NCBI RefSeq assembly: GCF_002068095.1
Contig: NZ_LWIG01000010.1
Location: forward strand, 47,295-93,398
Origin: Bradyrhizobium sacchari
GTDB lineage: Bacteria; Pseudomonadota; Alphaproteobacteria; Rhizobiales; Xanthobacteraceae
Reading direction: 5' to 3'
Length of the DNA stretch: 46,104 bases
Below the pieces are notes generated by a model. That model made no database searches, was not told where the DNA came from, and worked only from the letters and a program-made list of their open reading frames with translations. This document shows, in pieces, positions 25,428 through 33,638 of this stretch. The position numbers were made by a program, and so were the translations under genes. Within the stretch, counting starts at the first letter, position 1; each line of letters starts with the position of its first letter.

Positions 25428-26239
25428 TGCAGCACCTCGCCGATCAGATCGCGGCCGATCATGCGCACGAGGTCGCGGCGGTAGCGCGCGGAGGCGTGGA
25501 CGTCGTCACGGGCGCCGAGCTCCCAGGCAAAAGCGTTGAGAGCATCGTCGAGCGCGCTGCCCTCCAGCCGCGGCCAGTCGCGGGCGGTCGGAACATCGGC
25601 AACACCGCCGACGGCGAGACGCACGCCCGCGGGCGTCCTCATGGCGGCGCAGGCGACGATGGCGAAATCCCCATGCCGGCGAGCGACCTCACGGAAGGCG
25701 AAGCGCGATACCTTGGCGACCGGCAGCGAGATGCCCTCGATCAGCTCGTCATCGGCGCGCGCCGTCAGCATCATGCCGGCGAAGAAGTCCTTTGCCACGA
25801 CACGGCGCCGGCGCCGGGCGTTGCGCAAGAGCACCTCGCCGCCGAGTGCGACCAGCGCCAACGGCATCTCGGCGCTGGGATCGGCATGGGCGAGCGAGCC
25901 GCAGATGGTGCCGCGGCTGCGGGTCTGCATGTGGCCGACCCAGGGCAGCGCCAACGCCACCAGCGGCAGCGCCTCGGCAAGGTCAGGCCAGGCCAGGAGA
26001 TCAGCCTGGCGAACGCCGGCGCCGATGACGACGGCATCGCCCTTGCGCTCGATCTGACGCAGCTCCTTGATCCGCATGATGTCGATCAGCAGTTTTGGCT
26101 TGGCGAGGCGCATGTTGAGCATCGCCATCAACGACTGCCCGCCGGCGAGCACGCGGGCATCGCTGCCCTGCTGCGCGAGCCCTTCGAGGGCTTCACTGAT
26201 GTTCCCGGCGCGGAGATAGTCGAACGCGGGCGGCTTCAT
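25424..26239 (-). CDS. hmfB: FAD-binding medium subunit of molybdenum hydroxylase; probable furoyl-CoA dehydrogenase
   Basis: A 271-residue CoxM-type flavin subunit. The two FAD-pyrophosphate segments are AGGQSL at 32-37 and TICGSLAHADPSAE near 111-124. The Cys in the second replaces the more usual Gly. There is no insertion that could hold the extra [4Fe-4S] cluster of anaerobic 4-hydroxybenzoyl-CoA reductases, which argues for an oxidative enzyme. The ATG overlaps the large-subunit stop by 4 bp, and its own stop overlaps the small-subunit start. The three subunits are therefore one coupled unit. Confidence 0.9.
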   Translation of the reverse strand: MKPPAFDYLRAGNISEALEGLAQQGSDARVLAGGQSLMAMLNMRLAKPKLLIDIMRIKELRQIERKGDAVVIGAGVRQADLLAWPDLAEALPLVALALPWVGHMQTRSRGTICGSLAHADPSAEMPLALVALGGEVLLRNARRRRRVVAKDFFAGMMLTARADDELIEGISLPVAKVSRFAFREVARRHGDFAIVACAAMRTPAGVRLAVGGVADVPTARDWPRLEGSALDDALNAFAWELGARDDVHASARYRRDLVRMIGRDLIGEVLQ

Positions 26240-29238
26240 CGGCGCCCTCCGAACAGGCTGGCCGCCTTCGCCAGCAACGCGAACAGCGAGAAACCGCCGC
26301 CTTCCGCCCCACCGCCACCGGCCTTGCGCGCGAGCGCGGTGAAGAACTGGCCGATGATCACGCGCGTCGCACCATCAAGCAGACGGCCGCCGATGCTGGC
26401 GACCTTGCCGCCGATGGCGGCGTCATAGCTGTAGGTCAGCTTGGTTCCGCCGTTGCCGTCGGGCACGAGCGTGACGCGCCCCTCCGCGCTGCCGAAACCC
26501 AGTGCGCCGGTGGCGCCGCCGCGTAAGGTGACAGCACGCGGCGCGTCGAGATCGAACAGTTCCACGTCGGCACGATAGCGCCCTGTGACCGGGCCGATGC
26601 CGAGCGTCACGTCGGCACGGAAATGCGTGTCGGTGATCTTGTCGACACTCTGGCAGCCGGGAATGACCGATTGCAGCGTCGCGGGATCGAGCAGCATCGC
26701 CCAGACCTGCTCAGGCGCGCCTTTCACCGAGGCCTGCCCCTCGCCGCGAAGCCTCCTGTCGCCCTCGCGCACGGGCGCAGCCGTCGCGCCGCCCGCGGGA
26801 GGCGGCGGCTCGGCACCGCGCACGAGTTCGACGAGGCGCGCCGGAACCAGCGGCAAGGTGATATCGGCAATGCCGAGCGCATCCGCCACCGCGTTGGCAA
26901 GGCACACCGGTGTCGACATGCAATTGCCTTCGCCGACGCCCTTGGCGCCGAGCGGCGTGAACGGCGACGGCGTCTCCATGTGGAAGATCTCGGGCTCCGG
27001 CACCTCGGTCGTGGTCGGCAGCAGATAGTCGGCGAGCGTTCCCGTCAGAAAACTTCCGTCATCGGCGTAGGCATATTCCTCGAGGAGCGCCGCCCCGAGC
27101 GCCTGGGCAAAACCCCCGCGGATCTGGCCGTTGACCATGCCCGGATGCAAAATGGTGCCGCAATCGTGCATGGTGACGTAGCGATCGATCCGCGTCTCCA
27201 GCGTGGTGCGGTCAACCTCGACGCCGCAGAAGTCGAAGATGAAACCGTGGCAGAGCGAGGAATTGATGCGGTCTTCGTCGTCGGGCGGCGTCAGCTCCGG
27301 CGGGGTCCAGAACAGGGTCTCGCGGATGGTCTGGCCGGCGTCATCTGGGAGCGAGCCCGGCGACCAGTGGCTGAGCGCGGCGACACGCGAGAACGCGATG
27401 CGGTTCTCCGGATTGTGCTTTGAGGCGACGAAGCCCTTTGCGAACACGATGTCTGCGGCTTCGACATTGAGCTGGCTGGCGGCGATGCGGGCAAGACGGC
27501 CGGCGACACGTTCTGCCGCTAGCTTGGCCGTGCCGGCAACCGCAGCGGCAAAGCGGCTGGCATAATTCCCTGAAGCGATCGACCAGGCGTCCTTCGCGGT
27601 GTCGATCTCGGTGTTGACGCGAATGTCCTTCGGCTGAAGGCCGAACACATCGGCAACGACCTGCGACAGCACGGTACGATGCCCCTGCCCCTGCGGCACC
27701 GACGCGACGTGAACCGTGACGCTCCCGACCGGATCGAGCCCGACGGTCGCGGTCGCCTGCGCGCCGTTCTTGGGACCTGCCTTGCGGCGCTCGGCCGCCG
27801 TCAGCACGGTGGTGATGTAGCCCATGTTGGAGACGCTGGGCTCGACGACCGCGGTGAAGCCGATGCCGTAGAGACGCCCCTGCGCCCGCGCCGCGTCGCG
27901 CTTCGCCTTCAGCTCCGCGAGCCGCCCCTGTTCGACCGCACGCGCGACGGCTTCCTGGTAATTGCCGGAGTCGAGGAGCGCGCCCGTCGCGGTGCGATAG
28001 GGAAACGCGCCGGCACCAATCAGATTGCGCTTGATGACATCGAGCGGATCAAGGCCAAGACCGATCGCGATCCGCTGCACCAGCCGCTCCAGCGCGAAAT
28101 AGACCTGCGGCCCGCCAAAGCCGCGGTTGAGGCCGGTCGGCGTCTTGTTGGTGACGACGACGCGGTTGCGGACCTTGACGTGGCTGATGTCGTAGGCGCC
28201 GGTCAGGTTGCCGTGCATGCGGTAGAGCGTCGCCGGCTCCGGCGCGCGCAAGTGAGCGCCGCAGTCCTCGACCTGGTCCCAGTCCAGCGCGAGGATCTTT
28301 CCGTCAGCCGCGACCGCTGCCGCCAGCGTCGTCGCGCGGTTGGTCGCCGAGACCGAGGCCGCGAGATGTTCGATCCGGTCCTCGATCCATTTCACCGGCC
28401 GGCCCGTGATGCGCGCCGCGGCCGCAATCAGCACGATATAGGGAAATACGCCCTGCTTGACGCCAAAGCTGCCGCCGGAATCCGGCGGCGTGCGCAGCCG
28501 CAAGCGATTCCCCGGCACTTTCAGCGCTCGCGCGATCACCGTGTGGATGCTGAAGGGGCCCTGGAAATTGGCGAGCACCTCATACCCATCCTCGCCGGCG
28601 TCGTGCGAGGCGACGACGCCATAGGTCTCGATCGGCGTGCAGGAGTTGCGGGGATATTTGATGTCGATGGAGAAGCGATACGGCGCCTCCGCAAAGGCTT
28701 GCTCAGGATCGCCGTAGCGGAACGAGCGGTCGCTGGCGAGATTGCCGGGAAAACCATCGTGCAGCACAGGGGCATCTGCCGCGAGTGCGCCAAGCGGATC
28801 GACGACAGCACCGCGCGGGCGGTACTCGACGTTGATCAGCTCGGCCGCATCCTCCGCACGGGCCCGATCGGCCGCGACAATGATCGCCACTGGCTCGCCG
28901 ACATAGCGCACCCGGTCGATCGCGATCGGCCAGCATTCGACCGGAGCCTTCACGCCGACGACGAGGCTCGTGGTGACCGCCTTGACGTCGCTGCCGGTCA
29001 GAACCGCCGCGACGCCCGGCAGGCGTTTTGCGGCTTCAGGATCGATCGAGAGAATATCGGCATGCGCGTGCGGCGAACGCAAAATCGCCGCGTGCAGCGT
29101 GCCGGGCGGAACGCCGAGATCGTCGATGAAGCGGCCGCGGCCGGAGAGCAGCGCGGCGTCTTCGACGCGCTCGATCGAGCGCCCGACCCACGGCTCATCG
29201 CCATGTCCCGGATTTGCGGATTTGACCGCCTGCAACAT
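26236..29238 (-). CDS. hmfA: Molybdopterin large subunit fused to a CoxG/SRPBCC domain; probable furoyl-CoA dehydrogenase
   Basis: A 1000-residue catalytic subunit. Residues 1-810 form a xanthine-dehydrogenase-family molybdenum domain. It has the aldehyde-oxidase-like start GRSIERVEDAALLSGRG, RGFGGPQ at 372-378 (where CO dehydrogenases carry AYRCSFR), PQGQGH at 515-520, and catalytic E770 in GAKGVGEGN. A Pro/Gly/Ala-rich linker (about 811-826) then joins a second domain at about 829-970. That domain has the layout of CoxG (GEGQASVKGAPEQVWAMLL, then GVTGRY-like GPVTGRYRADV), which in CO-oxidisers is a separate membrane-recruitment or maturation protein. A C-terminal hydrophobic tail (FSLFALLAKAASLF) follows. 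The enzyme would hydroxylate 2-furoyl-CoA at C5. GGAGG lies about 11 nt before the ATG. Confidence 0.85.
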   Translation of the reverse strand: MLQAVKSANPGHGDEPWVGRSIERVEDAALLSGRGRFIDDLGVPPGTLHAAILRSPHAHADILSIDPEAAKRLPGVAAVLTGSDVKAVTTSLVVGVKAPVECWPIAIDRVRYVGEPVAIIVAADRARAEDAAELINVEYRPRGAVVDPLGALAADAPVLHDGFPGNLASDRSFRYGDPEQAFAEAPYRFSIDIKYPRNSCTPIETYGVVASHDAGEDGYEVLANFQGPFSIHTVIARALKVPGNRLRLRTPPDSGGSFGVKQGVFPYIVLIAAAARITGRPVKWIEDRIEHLAASVSATNRATTLAAAVAADGKILALDWDQVEDCGAHLRAPEPATLYRMHGNLTGAYDISHVKVRNRVVVTNKTPTGLNRGFGGPQVYFALERLVQRIAIGLGLDPLDVIKRNLIGAGAFPYRTATGALLDSGNYQEAVARAVEQGRLAELKAKRDAARAQGRLYGIGFTAVVEPSVSNMGYITTVLTAAERRKAGPKNGAQATATVGLDPVGSVTVHVASVPQGQGHRTVLSQVVADVFGLQPKDIRVNTEIDTAKDAWSIASGNYASRFAAAVAGTAKLAAERVAGRLARIAASQLNVEAADIVFAKGFVASKHNPENRIAFSRVAALSHWSPGSLPDDAGQTIRETLFWTPPELTPPDDEDRINSSLCHGFIFDFCGVEVDRTTLETRIDRYVTMHDCGTILHPGMVNGQIRGGFAQALGAALLEEYAYADDGSFLTGTLADYLLPTTTEVPEPEIFHMETPSPFTPLGAKGVGEGNCMSTPVCLANAVADALGIADITLPLVPARLVELVRGAEPPPPAGGATAAPVREGDRRLRGEGQASVKGAPEQVWAMLLDPATLQSVIPGCQSVDKITDTHFRADVTLGIGPVTGRYRADVELFDLDAPRAVTLRGGATGALGFGSAEGRVTLVPDGNGGTKLTYSYDAAIGGKVASIGGRLLDGATRVIIGQFFTALARKAGGGGAEGGGFSLFALLAKAASLFGGRR

Positions 29239-29367
29239 GTCCCGGCATACCTCCCGACGCGTTCTTTGACGCGACGGCGACAGATGTCAGGACAGGGGCT
29301 GCGCGGGCCATACCGCCCGCTCTCACGACTTACCAAATCGTCTCATTCGAGCGCGTGCAGCGCAATA

Positions 29368-30207
29368 TCAGCCAGCAAGACGCGAGACGTTGCGAAACTC
29401 GCGCGGGCTGACGCCGGCGTGATCGCGAAAGAAGCGGGTGAAATGCGCCGGCTCCGGAAAGCCAAAACGCTCGCTGAGCTCTCCGAGCGGCGTGTCCTCG
29501 CGCATGACAGCGTCGAGCGCGCGCTCCATGCGGACCACGTTGAGATAGATCTTTGGCGAGACGCCGAGCGAGGTCTCGAACAGGCGGAAGAATTGCGCGC
29601 GCGACAGTCCTGCGCCCTTCACGAACTGATCGACGCCGCCATAGGAATCCTGCACGCGCATCGCATCCATCGCGCGGCGGATGCGCCAGTCGCAGCTCAC
29701 CGCGCTCATGCCGCGGATCGAGGTCGGGAAGCTGCGCCAGGGTGTGAAACGCTCGATCACGGCGATCATCAGGTCCGACAGCGTCTGCTCGTGCGTTCGC
29801 ACCGCATCGGGATTCGCCATCATTTCGGCCGCAAGATGCAGCGTGAGCTGACGAATGCGCGGCGACACCTCGCCCGACGGCCGCTCGAAGAAGCCCGGCG
29901 CGCCGCTCGCGGCCCAACCGGGGCGGAACTCCTTCAGCCATTCCGGCTCGATATAGAGCGCCATGATCAGCGTGCGCGGCCGGTTGACGTCATGCACATA
30001 GGCATGCGGCTTCCAGCCGTCGACCAGCACGGCGGCGGTGTCCGTCAACGGCGTGACCTGGTCACCGACCATGAACTGCGTGTCGGCGCCCTCGACCTTG
30101 AGCAGGACGTGGCAGTGGTGATGGGCGTGGCGGACCAGCGAACGATCCATGTCGAGCAGAGCGACCCTGCCGAAAGCGCCATGAGCGATGCGCAGGGCCG
30201 TCGACAT
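29368..30207 (-). CDS. AraC-family transcriptional regulator
   Basis: A 279-residue regulator. The N-terminal half contains a cupin-like sensing domain (HHHCHVLLKVEG, then VDGWKPHAYVHD). The C-terminal 100 residues contain two helix-turn-helix units (FVKGAGLSRAQFFRLF and LGELSERFGFPEPAHFTRFF), ending in the FRDHAGVSPREFR consensus of the AraC family. I start at the ATG at 30207, which has a strong GGAGGGA upstream. An open frame ten codons longer lacks such a site. It lies between hmfF and hmfA on the same strand, 129 nt upstream of hmfA, and is the obvious local regulator of the hmfABCDE run. The effector is unknown. A furoate-type acid or its CoA ester is the natural guess. Confidence 0.88.
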   Translation of the reverse strand: MSTALRIAHGAFGRVALLDMDRSLVRHAHHHCHVLLKVEGADTQFMVGDQVTPLTDTAAVLVDGWKPHAYVHDVNRPRTLIMALYIEPEWLKEFRPGWAASGAPGFFERPSGEVSPRIRQLTLHLAAEMMANPDAVRTHEQTLSDLMIAVIERFTPWRSFPTSIRGMSAVSCDWRIRRAMDAMRVQDSYGGVDQFVKGAGLSRAQFFRLFETSLGVSPKIYLNVVRMERALDAVMREDTPLGELSERFGFPEPAHFTRFFRDHAGVSPREFRNVSRLAG

Positions 30208-30331
30208 CAGTTCCCTCCTCCCAGCATTGCGCTGCAAAACGATTGGCTTGTTGGCGCGGCACTATAAGCAGCACCCGCTTCATATTCCAACCGCGCAAAC
30301 CGACGCAAGTTGCCTTCTCGCCGCAATCGGC

Positions 30332-31747
30332 TCATGCGCGCGCCTCCGCAAGCAATCGCGCGACCGCGGCGCCGGGATCGGCCTGCAAGGCGGTGGCGAG
30401 ATCGACCTCGTCCTCGCCCTTGACGCGAATGCGCTCGAAGGCGAGTTCGGGTGCGCTGCCGGGCGCGGTCGCGTCCAGACCCATCTTCGCGCCGATGCCA
30501 TTGTCCGTCGTCGGATCAAGCTTCGAGCCGAGCGCGCCCGACACCACCATGAGATCGCGGTCGGCCTGGAAGCGCGTTGCCACCGCCCATTCGATCTCCT
30601 CGGACGAGGAGATGTCGACGTCCTTGTCCACCACGACAACCTGCTTGATGTCGTAATGCGCGCCGAAGGCACACATCATGATGTTCTTGGGCTCGCCGTC
30701 ATTGGCCTTGTCGATCTTGATCGCGAGATGATAGCGGCAGGTGCCGCCGCGCGTCAGGCGAACGTCGAGCACATTAGGGAAGCTTCGGCGCAGATGCTGG
30801 AGCAGCGTCGCCTCGCGCGGCACGCCGCCGAGGATCAGATGCTCGAACCCGCCGCCGACGATGGTGTGGAAGATAGGCGCCTTGCGATGCGTGATCGCAT
30901 CGACCTCGATCACCTCGCGATTGGCGCGCGGGCCGTAATATTGAGGGAATTCGCCGAACGGCCCCTCCGGCTCGCGCACGCCTTGCAGAATCCGCCCCTC
31001 GATCACGATCTCCGCATGCGCGGGCACGCGAACCGAATTGGTGCGGCACTTGACGACATCGATGGGCGAGCCGAGCAGCGCACCGGCAATCGCCATCTCG
31101 TCCTCGTCCAGCGCGGCAATCGCCTGGGAGGCGAGCATCAAGGCCGGATGCGCGCCGATCACGATCGCGATCTCCAGTGCCTGGCCCAGCTCTTCGGCGA
31201 GGCGGTAGTAGGAGAAGGTATGCCGCGGCAGCAGCAGCACGCCGATGCGGTTCTTGCCGGAGATCTGGCAGCGATGGATCGAGACGTTCTGAATGCCAGT
31301 CGTGGGATTGCGGGCGATCAGCAGCCCAGCCGTGATGTAGGGGCCGCTGTCGCGCTCATTGTGCTTGGGGACGGGAAGCAGGCGCAGCAGGTCGACGTCC
31401 TCGTGAATGACGTCCTGCACGGGCCCGCTCGCGACCTCGTGCGTCGGCAGCGGATTGCTTGCTGCAGCGAGGAACCGCGGCAGCAGCTGGTCCTCGGTGA
31501 CGCCGATGGACTCGGCGACCCAGTCGCGCCCGGCAAAGAGGTTCGCGACGACCGGGATCGCGTGCCCGTCGGGGTGCGGAAACAGCACGGCGCTATCGCG
31601 CTCCAGCCGCTTGGCGATGGCGGCGAGCTCGTCGGCCAGCGCAACGCCCTCGCGTGCGATCGCGAGCTTGCCGCGCTCGGCGAGATGAGCGAGCCAGGCG
31701 CGCAGATCGGCGGGAGAGCCTTTTCCCGCAACATTGTCCATTCGCAT
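30332..31747 (-). CDS. hmfF: UbiD-family prenyl-FMN decarboxylase; probable furan-2,5-dicarboxylate decarboxylase
   Basis: A 471-residue UbiD enzyme that would decarboxylate furan-2,5-dicarboxylate to 2-furoate with prenylated FMN made by the neighbouring UbiX. Visible are the cofactor/metal segment NVSIHRCQ (154-161, with N154 and R159) and the catalytic EGPFGE (E261, E266). H303 and R311 lie 8 residues apart in GGFEHLILGGVPR. As I recall, a His/Arg pair with the same spacing (H296/R304) recognises the second carboxylate in a characterised HmfF. The ATG at 31747 has AGGAA 8 nt upstream, and another ATG two codons in lacks a site. It follows ubiX by 29 nt. Other UbiD substrates (for example hydroxybenzoates) remain possible. 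Confidence 0.85.
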   Translation of the reverse strand: MRMDNVAGKGSPADLRAWLAHLAERGKLAIAREGVALADELAAIAKRLERDSAVLFPHPDGHAIPVVANLFAGRDWVAESIGVTEDQLLPRFLAAASNPLPTHEVASGPVQDVIHEDVDLLRLLPVPKHNERDSGPYITAGLLIARNPTTGIQNVSIHRCQISGKNRIGVLLLPRHTFSYYRLAEELGQALEIAIVIGAHPALMLASQAIAALDEDEMAIAGALLGSPIDVVKCRTNSVRVPAHAEIVIEGRILQGVREPEGPFGEFPQYYGPRANREVIEVDAITHRKAPIFHTIVGGGFEHLILGGVPREATLLQHLRRSFPNVLDVRLTRGGTCRYHLAIKIDKANDGEPKNIMMCAFGAHYDIKQVVVVDKDVDISSSEEIEWAVATRFQADRDLMVVSGALGSKLDPTTDNGIGAKMGLDATAPGSAPELAFERIRVKGEDEVDLATALQADPGAAVARLLAEARA

Positions 31748-31776
31748 ACGGGTCTTTCCTCGCGATCTTCAGGTCG

Positions 31777-32397
31777 TCAGGGCGCGATCTTGCGCAGCGA
31801 CGGCGCGCGGCGCCTGAGCGCCTCGTCCTCGCCCCAGCGGCGCACCACGCCGATATCGATATCGAAGAGGTCGAGCACGCGGCCGACAGTGTGCTCGACC
31901 ATGTCGTCGACGGTCTCGGGCTTGGCGTAGAAGGCCGGCACGGGCGGCGCGATGATCGCGCCGATCTCCGAGAGTGTCGTCATCGTCCGGAGATGCCCGG
32001 TGTGCAGCGGCGTCTCGCGCACCATCAGCACCAGGCGGCGGCGCTCCTTGAGCACGACGTCGGCAGCCCGGGTCAGCAATGTCGTGGTCACGCCCGAGGC
32101 GATCTCGGACATCGAGCGCATCGAGCACGGTGCCACGATCATGCCGGCGGTGAGGAACGAGCCGCTCGCGATTGCGGAGGCCATGTCGTCGATCGCATGG
32201 TTGACATTGGCGAGCGCCCTCACCTCCGCGATCTTCAGATCGGTCTCGTAGGCAAAGGTCTGCTCGGCGGTCTTCGACATCACCAGATGCGTCTCGACGC
32301 CGGCATTGCGCAGCAGCTGCAGCAGGCGCACGCCATAGGTGACGCCCGAGGCGCCGGAAATGCCGATGATCATCCGCTTGGGGCCGGCGTTCTGCAT
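31777..32397 (-). CDS. hmfG: UbiX-family flavin prenyltransferase
   Basis: A 206-residue flavin prenyltransferase that attaches a dimethylallyl group to FMN, forming the cofactor for the UbiD partner. The phosphate loop GISGASG is near 12-18, and the prenyl/FMN segment APCSMRSMSEIASG is at about 89-102. A later AGIMVAPCS-type region and the C-terminal PPVPAFYAKP also fit the family. Length is normal. The ATG at 32397 adds eight residues before the usual MIIGISGASG start, so the ATG at residue 9 is an alternative. It is the first gene of a two-gene ubiX-ubiD operon, divergent from a LysR gene across 160 bp containing a striking palindrome. Confidence 0.88.
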   Translation of the reverse strand: MQNAGPKRMIIGISGASGVTYGVRLLQLLRNAGVETHLVMSKTAEQTFAYETDLKIAEVRALANVNHAIDDMASAIASGSFLTAGMIVAPCSMRSMSEIASGVTTTLLTRAADVVLKERRRLVLMVRETPLHTGHLRTMTTLSEIGAIIAPPVPAFYAKPETVDDMVEHTVGRVLDLFDIDIGVVRRWGEDEALRRRAPSLRKIAP

Positions 32398-32486
32398 ATC
32401 TCTGGTTTCGCTCCCCTTGGATCACGCCCTCTGAGGCCCATTTTCATCCGCCGCAAGCCTAGGCAATCGCATCCATCATCACAAAT

Positions 32487-32512
32487 AATGATTGATTATA
32501 TGATCAATCATT
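32487..32512. promoter_or_regulatory. 26-bp near-perfect palindrome between hmfG and the LysR gene
   Basis: The arms AATGATTGAT (32487-32496) and ATCAATCATT (32503-32512) are perfect complements. The 6-nt centre TATATG adds two more matching pairs, so 12 of 13 base pairs are symmetric. It lies in an A/T-rich island in otherwise GC-rich DNA, 45 bp upstream of the LysR GTG and 90 bp upstream of hmfG. This is the normal place for a LysR-type binding site. The dyad is even-centred, so it does not fit the textbook T-N11-A spacing exactly. Confidence 0.75.
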
Positions 32513-32557
32513 TAAGATGATGACCCGCGAGCAAGATCAGCGACGAAGGACACGCCC

Positions 32558-33541
32558 GTGGAACTCAGGCAGATGCAATATTTCCTGTGCCTCGCCGAGG
32601 AGAGGAACGTCACCCGGGCGGCGCGCCAGCTCAACATCGTGCAGCCGGCGCTGAGCATGCAGATCGCCAAGCTCGAAGCCGAGCTCGGCCAGAAACTGTT
32701 CGACCGCAGCGTCCAGGGCATGACCCTGACCAGCGCCGGCGAGGCCCTGGTGCGCCTGACGGCGCCGATCGTACGCGACGCCGAATATGCGCGGCAGGAG
32801 ATGGCGCAGCTCGGCGGGCGCATTTCGGGCCGCGTCTCGGTCGGGCTCATCACCTCTGTGGCGCAAAGCACGATGGCGAGGTCGTCGGCGACCGTCGCCA
32901 GCCGCTATCCCGAGATCACGCTGTCGGTCTGCGAGGGCTACACCGAAACGCTGGTCGACTGGGTCAACACCGGCCAGCTCGATTTCGCGCTGATCAACGT
33001 GCCGCGCCGCAAGACGCCGCTCGCCGCGCACCAAATCATGGATGAGGAGATGGTGTTCGCCTGCCGCAAGGACGGCCCGGTCAAGCCGCCGGCAAAACTG
33101 CGTTTCGATCACATCGCCAATGTCGATCTCGTGCTGCCGTCGAAGCGCCACGGCCTGCGCCTGATCCTCGACGAGCACGCCGCCGCCATCGGCATCGACC
33201 TCCGTCCGCGTCTGGAGCTCGACACCCTGCCCGCGCTCTGCGAGGTGATCGCGACCACCGATTTCGCGACCGTGCTGCCGACCATCGCGCTCCGTCAATC
33301 GCTGGCGGACGGCACCATCCGGGCGCATCGCTTCGATGCGCAGCGGATCGTGCGCTCGATCGCCTGGGTGCACCACCCGCGGCGCCCCGTGTCGGTCGCG
33401 GCAAAGGCCGTGCTCGACGTCATCAGCCACGACCTTGCGCAGGCCGCGGCCGCGGCGAGAGAGTTCGTGGAGCCATCCTCCGGCGACAAGAACCCGCCCT
33501 CCCGCAAGGAAGGCCGAAAGCCGCGAAAGCGAGCCGGTTAG
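32558..33541 (+). CDS. LysR-family transcriptional regulator
   Basis: A 327-residue LysR regulator. The N-terminal winged helix is classical (LRQMQYFLCLAEERNVTRAA, then LNIVQPALSMQI), followed by a linker helix and a two-lobed effector domain (GRVSVGLITSVAQ to about residue 300). A basic Arg/Lys-rich tail closes the protein. The start is GTG at 32558 with AAGGA 8 nt upstream. Divergence from ubiX-ubiD, with a palindrome between, is the standard layout for a LysR activator and its target. It probably controls hmfGF and perhaps itself. The inducer is not evident from the sequence. Confidence 0.92.
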   Translation: MELRQMQYFLCLAEERNVTRAARQLNIVQPALSMQIAKLEAELGQKLFDRSVQGMTLTSAGEALVRLTAPIVRDAEYARQEMAQLGGRISGRVSVGLITSVAQSTMARSSATVASRYPEITLSVCEGYTETLVDWVNTGQLDFALINVPRRKTPLAAHQIMDEEMVFACRKDGPVKPPAKLRFDHIANVDLVLPSKRHGLRLILDEHAAAIGIDLRPRLELDTLPALCEVIATTDFATVLPTIALRQSLADGTIRAHRFDAQRIVRSIAWVHHPRRPVSVAAKAVLDVISHDLAQAAAAAREFVEPSSGDKNPPSRKEGRKPRKRAG

Positions 33542-33638
33542 AACCAATCGAGATTCCGGCCGTCCGCGTTGAATCTCGCAATCGCAAGCCGATATTGTCG
33601 ATGTCTCCCATCGCGCCTGGATCCGCCCTCCTCCCGCC

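Noticed and set aside
23372..29238. 4-hydroxybenzoyl-CoA reductase with its CoA ligase
   Set aside because: The FAD subunit has no insertion for the extra [4Fe-4S] cluster and the cluster lies with UbiD/UbiX and a crotonase, which fits oxidative furoate metabolism better.
26236..29238. Aerobic carbon monoxide dehydrogenase
   Set aside because: The active-site loop is RGFGGPQ instead of AYRCSFR, and accessory cox genes other than the fused CoxG-like domain are absent.
29256..29273. Direct repeat GACGCG with 12-bp period as an AraC binding site upstream of hmfA
   Set aside because: Six-base GC-rich words recur by chance in this composition, and AraC sites are normally longer with about 21-bp spacing.
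27679..30267. Very long open frame on the plus strand opposite hmfA and the AraC gene
   Set aside because: It is an antisense frame produced by high GC codon bias. The protein is low-complexity Arg/Asp/Ala-rich with no family motif, while the minus strand encodes clear conserved enzymes. The same applies to long frames opposite the binding-protein gene (3070-4887) and the aldehyde dehydrogenase (19419-21350).
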